Below are positions 27,513 to 34,128 of a DNA stretch of 37,807 nucleotides, one piece after another (position 1 is the stretch's first letter; every line of letters begins with the position of its first letter). The stretch lies in contig WHSY01000043.1 in NCBI GenBank assembly GCA_009379815.1, forward strand, positions 1 to 37,807, given 5' to 3'. Source of the stretch: Pseudonocardiaceae bacterium (GTDB lineage: Bacteria; Actinomycetota; Actinomycetes; Mycobacteriales; Pseudonocardiaceae). Position numbers and translations under genes: made by a program. The notes below the pieces were generated by a model that saw only the letters and a list, made by a program, of their open reading frames with translations, ran no database searches and was not told the origin of the DNA.

Positions 27513-27920
27513 TCAGGCGTGCAGCACTGCCTCGCCGGGAACGACGGTGGTGCCGCTGGCCCGGGCGACGACCAGTGGCGGGTCGAGCGGGTCGGCCGCC
27601 GACGGGCCCCGCTGTGGGTTGGCGCGGCACACCACCCACGCCTCGAAGTCCAGCCCGCGCGAGCGGCTGCCGATCCGGGTCAGCGTGGCGGTGGCCTCCA
27701 GCACGTCCCCGGCGCGGACCGGGGCGAGCATCTCCACGCCGGAGTATCCGGCGAGCAGGCCCTCGTCGCCGTCGGTCCGGATCGCCAGCTCGGTGGCCAC
27801 GTCTCCGAACAGACCCATGCAGTAGGCGCCGTCGACCAGGGCGCCGCCGTAGTGCGCGTCGGAGTGTGGCACGTAACGGCGGTGCGTCACGGTGAAGCCC
27901 TCGATGAGGCTTCCGGTCAT
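27513..27920 (-). CDS. Hotdog-fold protein, 3-aminobutyryl-CoA ammonia-lyase-like
   Basis: 135 residues. RRYVPHSDAHYGGALVDGAY, MGLFGDVATELAIRTDGDEG, YSGVEMLAPVRAGDVLEATA and ASGTTVVPGEAVL follow the pattern I recall for Kal, the 3-aminobutyryl-CoA (or beta-alanyl-CoA) ammonia-lyase of lysine fermentation (HYGG-LV-GA, LFGDVATEL, DGDEGL, VE-LAPV-AGD). The residue pattern is strong, but the usual partner genes of lysine fermentation are not here, so the real substrate may be another 3-amino- or 3-hydroxyacyl-CoA. ATG 27920 has GGGAGGA upstream and lies 16 bp after the amidohydrolase stop. Confidence 0.75.
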   Translation of the reverse strand: MTGSLIEGFTVTHRRYVPHSDAHYGGALVDGAYCMGLFGDVATELAIRTDGDEGLLAGYSGVEMLAPVRAGDVLEATATLTRIGSRSRGLDFEAWVVCRANPQRGPSAADPLDPPLVVARASGTTVVPGEAVLHA

Positions 27921-27936
27921 GGGTCCTCCCGTTCGG

Positions 27937-29547
27937 TCAGTGCGTCGGCTGGCGCCGCAGGCCGTCGGTGTCGAAGATCGTGCGTCCCGCGTGGACGGTG
28001 CGCAGGCAGCCTGGCGCAGGACCGCTCGGCGCGTCGAGGTCCGGTTCGGTGCCCCACACCGCGTAGGACGCCGGTGCACCGGGCACGAGCGTCCCGGTGG
28101 CGCCCGCCGCGGCGGCGGCCCGGTACCCGGCGATGGTGTGGGCATGCCACGCCGCGCGCGGCGTGATCCCCGCCCCCGCGGTGTGGTGCACCGCTGCCCG
28201 CACCGCGGCCCAGGGGTCCACCGGGGTCACCGGTGTGTCGGAGCCGAACGCCAGCGTGACCCCGGCGCGGGCCAGTGTGGCGAACGGGTTCATCCCGCGC
28301 GCCCGCTCGGCACCGAGGCGCACCGCGTACATCCCGCCCGGCCCGCCCCACGCGGCGTCGAACCCCGGCTGCACGCTGGCCACCACGCCCCAGCGTGCGA
28401 GCTGTGCGGCCTGACCCGCCTCGACCATCTCGAGGTGCTCCAACCGATGCGTCCGCGCCTGCAGGGCTGCGGCGCCGAGCCGCGCCTCGGCGGCGGCGAA
28501 GCCGGCGATCACGGTCTCGGTCGCGGCGTCACCGATCACGTGGAACCCCGCCTGGGTGCCGGCCCGGGTGCACGACACCACATGTGCGGCGACCGCGTCG
28601 CGATCGAGGTAGGTGGCACCGCGCTCGCCGGGCGCATCGGCATAGGGCTCGCGCAGTGCCGCCGTCCGCGAGCCGAGTGCCCCGTCGCAGCACAGGTCTC
28701 CGGCCAGCCCGTGTGCGCCGGTGGCCGCCAGCAGCTCGGCGGCCTGCGCCGCGGTGGTGACCGCCTGGCCCCAGTAGCCGACCACCTCGACCCCGGCGTC
28801 GACGGCCAGCAGGTCGGCGAGGTCGTCGGCGCCGGAGATGTCCGGGCCGGCGCACTCGTGCACCACCGCGATGCCCTGCGCGGCGGCGTGTGCGAGGAAC
28901 GCCCGCTGGGCGTCGCGGCGCTGCCCGGGCGTCATCGCCTCGTGGGCCGCCCGGCGCGCGTGGCGGTGCGCCTGCCGCGACAGCGGCCCGTCGGGGGACG
29001 CGCCGTCGGCGTCGAGGGCCTGTGGCGCACGCTCCAGCAGTGCCGACGACACCGCCGCGGAGTGCACGTCGACGCGGGACAGGTACACCGCCGCCCCCGC
29101 GGCCGCGCGGTCGAGCTCGGCGCGTGACGGCGGCCGCGCCTCCGGCCAGCGGCTCTCGTCCCAGCCGTGACCCCACAGCACCGAGCCGGTGCGCGCCGCG
29201 GCGTGCCGTGCCACGGTGTCGAGACACTCGCGCAGCGAGGCGGTGCGGGTCAGGTCGAGCCCGTCGAGTAGCAACCCGGCGCTGGTGGCGTGGACGTGTG
29301 CATCGACGAACGCCGGGGTCACCAGCGCCCCTTCCAGCTCGACCACCTCGTCAACGCCCTCGATCCGGATGCGGGCCGACTCGTCGTCGCCGAGCCACCG
29401 CACGGTGCCGTCGGCGACGGCCATCGCCGTGGCCTGCTGCGTCGGCTGGAAGTGGGCCGGCTGGAAGTGGACCGGCGAGAAGTGGACCGGCGAGAAGTGG
29501 ACCGGCAGGGAGTGGATCCGACCGCCCAGTAGCAGTGTGGTGCGCAC
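27937..29547 (-). CDS. YtcJ-like metal-dependent amidohydrolase
   Basis: 536 residues, amidohydrolase_3 family. Metal-site motif TPAFVDAHVHATSAG, later LWGHGWDESRWPEARPPSRA, CDGALGSRTAALREPYADAP, GFHVIGDAATETVIAGF, THRLEHLEMVEAGQAAQLAR, LAFGSDTPVTPVDPWAAVRA and a C-terminal beta-sandwich strand. Hydrolyses an amide or related bond; substrate unknown. GTG 29547 starts the protein with no good ribosome binding site, nine bases after the FxsA stop. Near the N-terminus (residues about 12-36) there is an insertion of five pentapeptide repeats of the type HF(S/Q)P(V/A). Confidence 0.85.
   Translation of the reverse strand: MRTTLLLGGRIHSLPVHFSPVHFSPVHFQPAHFQPTQQATAMAVADGTVRWLGDDESARIRIEGVDEVVELEGALVTPAFVDAHVHATSAGLLLDGLDLTRTASLRECLDTVARHAAARTGSVLWGHGWDESRWPEARPPSRAELDRAAAGAAVYLSRVDVHSAAVSSALLERAPQALDADGASPDGPLSRQAHRHARRAAHEAMTPGQRRDAQRAFLAHAAAQGIAVVHECAGPDISGADDLADLLAVDAGVEVVGYWGQAVTTAAQAAELLAATGAHGLAGDLCCDGALGSRTAALREPYADAPGERGATYLDRDAVAAHVVSCTRAGTQAGFHVIGDAATETVIAGFAAAEARLGAAALQARTHRLEHLEMVEAGQAAQLARWGVVASVQPGFDAAWGGPGGMYAVRLGAERARGMNPFATLARAGVTLAFGSDTPVTPVDPWAAVRAAVHHTAGAGITPRAAWHAHTIAGYRAAAAAGATGTLVPGAPASYAVWGTEPDLDAPSGPAPGCLRTVHAGRTIFDTDGLRRQPTH
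29441..29515. repeat. Five 15-bp tandem repeats inside the amidohydrolase gene
   Basis: Units at 29441, 29456, 29471, 29486 and 29501. Units 3 and 4 are identical (ACCGGCGAGAAGTGG) and the others differ at one to four bases. The unit length keeps the reading frame and codes for PVHFS-like pentapeptides on the minus strand. Confidence 0.9.
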
Positions 29548-29556
29548 GGTGGGCGT

Positions 29557-30054
29557 TCAGGGGGTGTCGCGGCGTGCGACGTTGCGCGCATCGCCGGTGA
29601 CCGGCGGGTCGACGACCTCGCCGTCGACCACCTGACCGTCATCCGCATCGCGGTTGACGACCCCGCCGTCGACGACCCCGCCGGGCGCGAAGCGCGGCGG
29701 CGTGGCGCGGGAGGCCGAGCGCAGCATCCGGCGACGCAGCAGTGCCCGCGTCGGGGGCAGCAGACACACCAGGCCGAGCACGTCGGACACGAAGCCGGGC
29801 AACACCATCAGCACGCCGCCCGCCGCGATGAGAACCCCGTCGGCGAGCTCGCGGTGCGGTGGGCGGCGGGTACGCGCTGCCTCGCTGAACGCGCGCAGCG
29901 TCCGGCTGCCCTCGCGACGCAGCAGCCAGGCACCCACCAACGAAGCGAGCAGCAGCAGCCCGATGGTGGGCAGCACACCGATGGCATCGCCGACGGCGAC
30001 CAGCACGGCGACCTCGACGACAGCGGCGACGAGCAGGATCAGCAGGATGGGCAC
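29557..30054 (-). CDS. fxsA: FxsA-family membrane protein
   Basis: 165 residues from GTG 30054. PILLILLVAAVVEVAVLVAV, GVLPTIGLLLLASLVGAWLL and REGSRTLRAFSEA are FxsA hallmarks, followed by ADGVLIAAGGVLMVLPGFVS-DVLGL. The C-terminal ~45 residues are acidic and disordered-looking with repeated VVDG/VVN motifs. In E. coli FxsA eases F-exclusion of phage T7; its normal role is unknown. The frame is open up to 30132, so a longer start is possible. GAGGAG ten bases before GTG 30054 favours the short form. Confidence 0.85.
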   Translation of the reverse strand: MPILLILLVAAVVEVAVLVAVGDAIGVLPTIGLLLLASLVGAWLLRREGSRTLRAFSEAARTRRPPHRELADGVLIAAGGVLMVLPGFVSDVLGLVCLLPPTRALLRRRMLRSASRATPPRFAPGGVVDGGVVNRDADDGQVVDGEVVDPPVTGDARNVARRDTP

Positions 30055-30259
30055 GGCGGGCGGGCTCCTCGGGTCGGTGCGGGGCCACACTGGGCGGGGC
30101 CCCTCCTTTACAACGCGCGAGGCCGCCGTCATGCTCCCGGCGCCCAGCCGCGGCTCAATGGTGGGCAGGACCGTGAGTCGGCCGCTGATTGGCTACCGTG
30201 CCGGAGTGGCTCTGCATCCCGGTTCCTCGACGCTGCTCGGCTGCCCGGGCTGATCGCCG

Positions 30260-31330
30260 ATGCCCGGACACCGGCGCACCGCGCTCCCGCTGCTCCCCCT
30301 CATCGCGTTGCTGCTGCTCGCGCTCGTCGTCGCCGACAGTCCCGCACCCGTGGAGCGCCGCCCGGTACCCGACACGCGGCCACGGGCCGTGGTGGGCCTG
30401 GGTGACAGCACGATCGCCGGGGAGGGCGCCGGTGACTACGCACCCGGTACCCGCGGCGCGGACGGCAACTTCTGCCACCGCTCCGCCGACTCTCTGATCT
30501 ACCAGCTGGAGCTGCCCGGAGTCACCGAGCGGATCAACCTGGCCTGCTCCGGGGCGCACGCCGACGACATCGGGTTCGCCCGGTTCCAGCGCACCCCCGG
30601 CAGCGCACAGGCAGCCCGGCTGCGCGAGGTGGCACTGCGCTACCGGGTGCAGGCCGTGGTGGTCGCGATCGGGGCCAACGACGACCCGCGCTTCGCCGAC
30701 ACGATGCTGCGGTGCATCCAGGCCTGGGCCCGGCGCTCCGACCCGCCCTGCTCCGCGGCGCTCGCCCCGCAGTGGCCGCAGCGGCTGGACGCGATGGCGC
30801 CCAAGGTTGCCGGCGCGCTGGCCGACATCCGCGCCGCGATGCGCCGGGCCGGCTACGCCGACGGCGAGTACACCCTCGTGCTGCAGTCCTACCCTTCCCC
30901 GCTGACCGAGAACATCGACCCGTCGCTGCAGGACCTGTCCGGCTGCCCGTTCCGTACCGAGGACCTCGCCTGGGTCCGCACCCGGGCGGTGCCGCAGCTG
31001 TCCGCGGCGCTGCGCGAGGTCGCCGAGGCCGCCGGTGCACGGTTCCTCGACCTGAGCCGGGCTGCTGCGGGCCACGAGGCCTGCTCCTGGCCCGCAGCAC
31101 CCTCGCGGGAGTGGATCAATCGGCTGCGAGTCGACTTCGAGCTGCTTCGCCGGGAGGAGACGGGGCATCGCGCGCTCGCGGAGTCCTTTCACCCCAACGC
31201 TCTCGGCTACTCTCGCATCGCCGGCTGCCTCGGCGAATTCCTCCGGGGCAGCCGGCGCGAGGCGGCGTGTGTGCTGGGTGCAGACGGTGCATTGCACCCC
31301 GTCGACTTGCCCTCTCCCGCCTCCGGATAG
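30260..31330 (+). CDS. Secreted SGNH/GDSL-type hydrolase
   Basis: 356 residues. An N-terminal hydrophobic segment after basic residues (RRTALPLLPLIALLLLALVV) suggests export. The catalytic Ser block is VVGLGDSTIAGEGAGDY. An oxyanion-region Gly/Asn is in INLACSGAHADD and VVAIGANDDPRF, and the Asp-x-x-His block is ESFHPNALGYSRIAGCLGEF. Several Cys pairs suggest disulfides outside the cell. Likely an esterase or lipase; substrate unknown. It stands alone between fxsA (divergent) and the hydrogenase operon. Confidence 0.85.
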   Translation: MPGHRRTALPLLPLIALLLLALVVADSPAPVERRPVPDTRPRAVVGLGDSTIAGEGAGDYAPGTRGADGNFCHRSADSLIYQLELPGVTERINLACSGAHADDIGFARFQRTPGSAQAARLREVALRYRVQAVVVAIGANDDPRFADTMLRCIQAWARRSDPPCSAALAPQWPQRLDAMAPKVAGALADIRAAMRRAGYADGEYTLVLQSYPSPLTENIDPSLQDLSGCPFRTEDLAWVRTRAVPQLSAALREVAEAAGARFLDLSRAAAGHEACSWPAAPSREWINRLRVDFELLRREETGHRALAESFHPNALGYSRIAGCLGEFLRGSRREAACVLGADGALHPVDLPSPASG

Positions 31331-31389
31331 AACCCGCGACACGCTGGCAGTATTTGCACGATCGTGTAGACAGCTCTGTCTCTTCCCTC

Positions 31390-31433
31390 TTGAGCCGTGC
31401 ACGTTCCGGACCTACCGTGGTGACCTCAGTCAC
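31390..31433 (+). promoter_or_regulatory. Candidate promoter and operator of the hydrogenase operon
   Basis: TTGAGC (31390-31395), 17 bases, TACCGT (31413-31418): a plausible sigma-A-type -35/-10 pair about 45 bp before the first start codon. It is followed by GTGACCTCAGTCAC (inverted repeat GTGAC/GTCAC). A perfect palindrome CACGATCGTG sits about 40 bp further upstream (about 31358-31367). Position and spacing fit, but the elements are short. Confidence 0.35.
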
Positions 31434-31463
31434 CTCGCAGGCCTGGTGGGGAGGACGCGCGGC

Positions 31464-32075
31464 ATGCAAGACCACCCAACGACCGTCGTTGACCTCTTCG
31501 AACGGCGGGAAGCACCGCTGCACCGGCTGGCCGACGACGCGGGCGCGATCGCCGACACCTGCCACGCGATGGCGCTGCGGTTCCACCGGGGCGGCACGCT
31601 GCGGGTGTTCGGTAACGGCGCCGCCAGCACCGACGCCCAGCACGTCTCCGTGGAGTTCGTGCACCCGGTGATCGTGGGCAAGCGCGCCCTGCCGGCGGTG
31701 TCGCTGACGGCGGATGTGGCGACCATGACGGGGATCGCGTACACCACGGGACTCGACGAGGTGTTCGCCCACCAGCTGCGCCAGCTCGGCGCGGCGCCGG
31801 ACATCGCGCTGGGGATCTCCGTCGACGGCCGGTGCGGCAACGTGCTCCGCGGACTGACCGTGGCCAGGGAGCTGGGGATGCTGACGGTGGCGCTCGTCGG
31901 TGGCGACGGCGGCAGCATCGCGGCCACATCCGCGGCGGACCACGTGCTCGTCGCGCAGTCCGACGATCCACGTGTGGTCAAGGAGGTGCACGTCACCACG
32001 TACCACATCCTCTGGGAGCTGGTGCACGTGATCTTCGAGCAACCCGGCGTCCTCACGCCGGAGGTGGTGGCATGA
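31464..32075 (+). CDS. SIS-domain protein 1 (GmhA-like) of hydrogenase operon
   Basis: 203 residues with the phosphoheptose isomerase (GmhA) fold: LRVFGNGAASTDAQHVSVEF and ALGISVDGRCGNVLRGLTVA. Compared with E. coli GmhA, His60, Glu64 and His181 (E. coli His61, Glu65, His180) are kept. The phosphate-binding serines are lost: GNGGS is GNGAA, and STSGNS is SVDGRC (residues 119-124). The Gln of RIQE is Lys173. On its own it is unlikely to bind a sugar phosphate normally. Start ATG 31464 fits the fold. Its stop overlaps the hypC-like start (ATGA). SIS genes occur beside some group 1h hydrogenases, with no established role known to me. Confidence 0.85.
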   Translation: MQDHPTTVVDLFERREAPLHRLADDAGAIADTCHAMALRFHRGGTLRVFGNGAASTDAQHVSVEFVHPVIVGKRALPAVSLTADVATMTGIAYTTGLDEVFAHQLRQLGAAPDIALGISVDGRCGNVLRGLTVARELGMLTVALVGGDGGSIAATSAADHVLVAQSDDPRVVKEVHVTTYHILWELVHVIFEQPGVLTPEVVA

Positions 32076-32305
32076 CAGTGTCCTGGAGCGAACAGACGCC
32101 CGAATGTTACGGCGACGTCTGCATCACATGCTCCGACGAAGCAGTCCAGGTGCGGGTTGTGCGAATGCTCGACGACGGTCTCGCGGTCGTCGACACCGGT
32201 TACGGCGAGGAGGAGGTGAGCGTAGCTCTGGTCTCGACAGCAGTCGGCGAGCAGATCCTCGTCCATGCAAAGGAGGCGATAGTGGTCCTGGGGTCCGAGC
32301 CGTGA
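32072..32305 (+). CDS. hypC: HypC-like hydrogenase maturation chaperone, actinobacterial type
   Basis: 77 residues. CITCSDEAVQVRVVRMLDDG, LAVVDTGYGEEEVSVALV and VGEQILVHAKEAIVVLG follow the small beta-barrel plan of HypC/HupF. Classical HypC starts MC-(L/I)-A-(V/I)-P and needs Cys2 to carry the Fe(CN)2CO unit. Here a 16-residue extension precedes Cys17 and Cys20, and there is no Cys2. It is coupled on both sides: ATGA with SIS protein 1 and GTGA with SIS protein 2. Confidence 0.8.
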   Translation: MTVSWSEQTPECYGDVCITCSDEAVQVRVVRMLDDGLAVVDTGYGEEEVSVALVSTAVGEQILVHAKEAIVVLGSEP

Positions 32306-33036
32306 GCAGTAGAGATCCGGGGAGCAGCGGGACGGCGATGTCGTCGCTGTACCCGTTCCTGTACTCCGAAACCACCGATCTCGACGGCGTGCTCGCCGAG
32401 GTTCGGCAGTCCACCGTGGACAAGGTGCACGAAATCGTCGCACTGCGGCGCACCGTCGCCGAGCGTGATTCGCAACGGATGCTGGACTGCGCGACCGCGA
32501 TGGCGGAATGCTTCGAAGCCGGCGGTAAGCTCTTTGCCTTCGGTAACGGCGGCAGCAGCACCGACGCCGCGGACCTGGCCAACCTTTTCCTCAACCCCGG
32601 TGGGGACGACCGTGCGCTACCGGCGGTCACACTCACCGGCGACATCGCCGTGCTCACCGCGCTGTCGAACGACATCTCGTTCGACGTCGTCTACGCGCGG
32701 CAGATCGCTGCATTCGGGCGACGTCGCGACGTCGCCGTCGGACTGTCCACCAGTGGCAACTCGGAAAACCTCGTACGGGCCTTCGACGAAGCGAGCAGGC
32801 GTGGCCTGCTCACCGTCGGAATCGCCGGTTACGACGGTGGGAAGATGGCCGAACTGGACAGTGTCGACCACCTGTTCGTGGTGCCGTCCGCGTCCGTTCA
32901 CCGGATCCAGGAGGCGCAGACGACGGTGTACCACGCGCTGTGGGAGCTCACGCTCAACCACATTCGAGCCCTCGGCGCAACCGAACACATCCGGGACAAC
33001 AGAGCGACACACGATCGCTCCTGGAGTGAACAATGA
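32302..33036 (+). CDS. SIS-domain protein 2 (GmhA-like) of hydrogenase operon
   Basis: 244 residues from GTG 32302 (GTGA overlap with hypC; ATG 32338 is an alternative). Phosphate loops are intact: GNGGS at 81-85 and STSGNS at 149-154. Gln203 of RIQE and His211 are kept. But the metal/catalytic residues equivalent to E. coli GmhA His61 and Glu65 are Asp91 and Leu95, and the His after RIQE-I is Gln206. Its losses are complementary to those of SIS protein 1. The C-terminus overlaps the small-subunit start as ATGA. Confidence 0.87.
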   Translation: MSSRDPGSSGTAMSSLYPFLYSETTDLDGVLAEVRQSTVDKVHEIVALRRTVAERDSQRMLDCATAMAECFEAGGKLFAFGNGGSSTDAADLANLFLNPGGDDRALPAVTLTGDIAVLTALSNDISFDVVYARQIAAFGRRRDVAVGLSTSGNSENLVRAFDEASRRGLLTVGIAGYDGGKMAELDSVDHLFVVPSASVHRIQEAQTTVYHALWELTLNHIRALGATEHIRDNRATHDRSWSEQ

Positions 33037-34100
33037 CGACACCCACTGACCAAGCCGCTCCCACCGAACAAGAAGAAGCACCGGTCCATATTCTGTGGAT
33101 CAATGCGGGGCTGAGCTGTGACGGCGACTCGGTGGCGCTGACCGCGGCCACCCAGCCCAGCATCGAGGAGATCGCGCTGGGCGCCCTGCCCGGCCTGCCG
33201 AAGATCGCGGTGCACTGGCCGCTGATCGACTTCGAATGCGGCCCCGAGCAGGGCGCCGACAACTTCATCGAGTGGTTCCACAAGGCCGACCGCGGCGACC
33301 TGGAACCGTTCGTGCTGGTGATCGAGGGTTCGATCCCGAACGAGTCGATCAAGAAGGAAGGCTACTGGTGCGGGTTCGGCAACAACCCCGACACCGGCCA
33401 GCCGATCACCACCAGCGAATGGCTCGACCGGTTGGCCCCCAAGGCCACCATCGTGCTCGCGGTGGGCACCTGCGCCACCTATGGCGGCATCCACGCGATG
33501 GCGGGCAACCCGACCGGAGCGATGGGCGTGCCCGACTACCTCGGCTGGGACTGGAAGTCCAAGGCCGGGATCCCGATCGTCTGCGTGCCGGGCTGCCCGA
33601 TCCAGGGTGACAACCTGTCCGAGACGATCCTCTACCTGCTCTACCAGGCGGCCGGGCAGGCCCCGATGATCCCGCTCGACGAACAGCTGCGGCCGACGTG
33701 GCTCTTCGGCGCCACCGTGCACGAGGGCTGCGACCGGGCCGGCTACTACGAGCAGGGCGAGTTCGCCAAGGAGTACGACTCTCCGAAGTGCCTGGTGAAA
33801 CTCGGGTGCTGGGGCCCGGTGGTCAAATGCAACGTGCCCAAGCGTGGCTGGATCAACGGGATCGGCGGTTGCCCGAATGTCGGCGGGATCTGCATCGGCT
33901 GCACCATGCCGGGATTCCCGGACAAGTTCATGCCGTTCATGGACGCCCCGCCCGGTTCGAAGGTCTCCGGGGCAGCGAGCTCGACCTACGGCATGGTGAT
34001 CCGGCCGCTGCGCAACTTCACGATGAAGAAGCTCGACGACGAGCCCAAGTGGCGCAAGAAGGGCCGTCAACTGACCACCGGCTACAAGCCGTCCTGGTGA
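33033..34100 (+). CDS. hhyS: [NiFe] hydrogenase small subunit, group 1h
   Basis: 355 residues. No Tat signal, so cytoplasmic or membrane-associated on the inside. The N-terminus has LWINAGLSCDGDSVALTAAT: the proximal-cluster motif CxxC is C29-D-G-D32. A Cys-to-Asp ligand change (3Cys/1Asp) is the known mark of the actinobacterial-type enzyme of Ralstonia eutropha and of group 1h. Other cluster Cys lie in AVGTCATYGGIHAMAGNP, VCVPGCPIQGDNL, HEGCDRAGYYEQGEFA, CLVKLGCWGPVVKCNVPKRG and GGCPNVGGICIGCTMPGFPD. With HhyL it oxidises H2 at very low, even atmospheric, levels and feeds electrons to respiration. ATG 33033 overlaps the preceding TGA. Confidence 0.95.
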   Translation: MTTPTDQAAPTEQEEAPVHILWINAGLSCDGDSVALTAATQPSIEEIALGALPGLPKIAVHWPLIDFECGPEQGADNFIEWFHKADRGDLEPFVLVIEGSIPNESIKKEGYWCGFGNNPDTGQPITTSEWLDRLAPKATIVLAVGTCATYGGIHAMAGNPTGAMGVPDYLGWDWKSKAGIPIVCVPGCPIQGDNLSETILYLLYQAAGQAPMIPLDEQLRPTWLFGATVHEGCDRAGYYEQGEFAKEYDSPKCLVKLGCWGPVVKCNVPKRGWINGIGGCPNVGGICIGCTMPGFPDKFMPFMDAPPGSKVSGAASSTYGMVIRPLRNFTMKKLDDEPKWRKKGRQLTTGYKPSW

Positions 34101-34128
34101 CCGGACCGGCAGGAAAGGTGTCGATACG

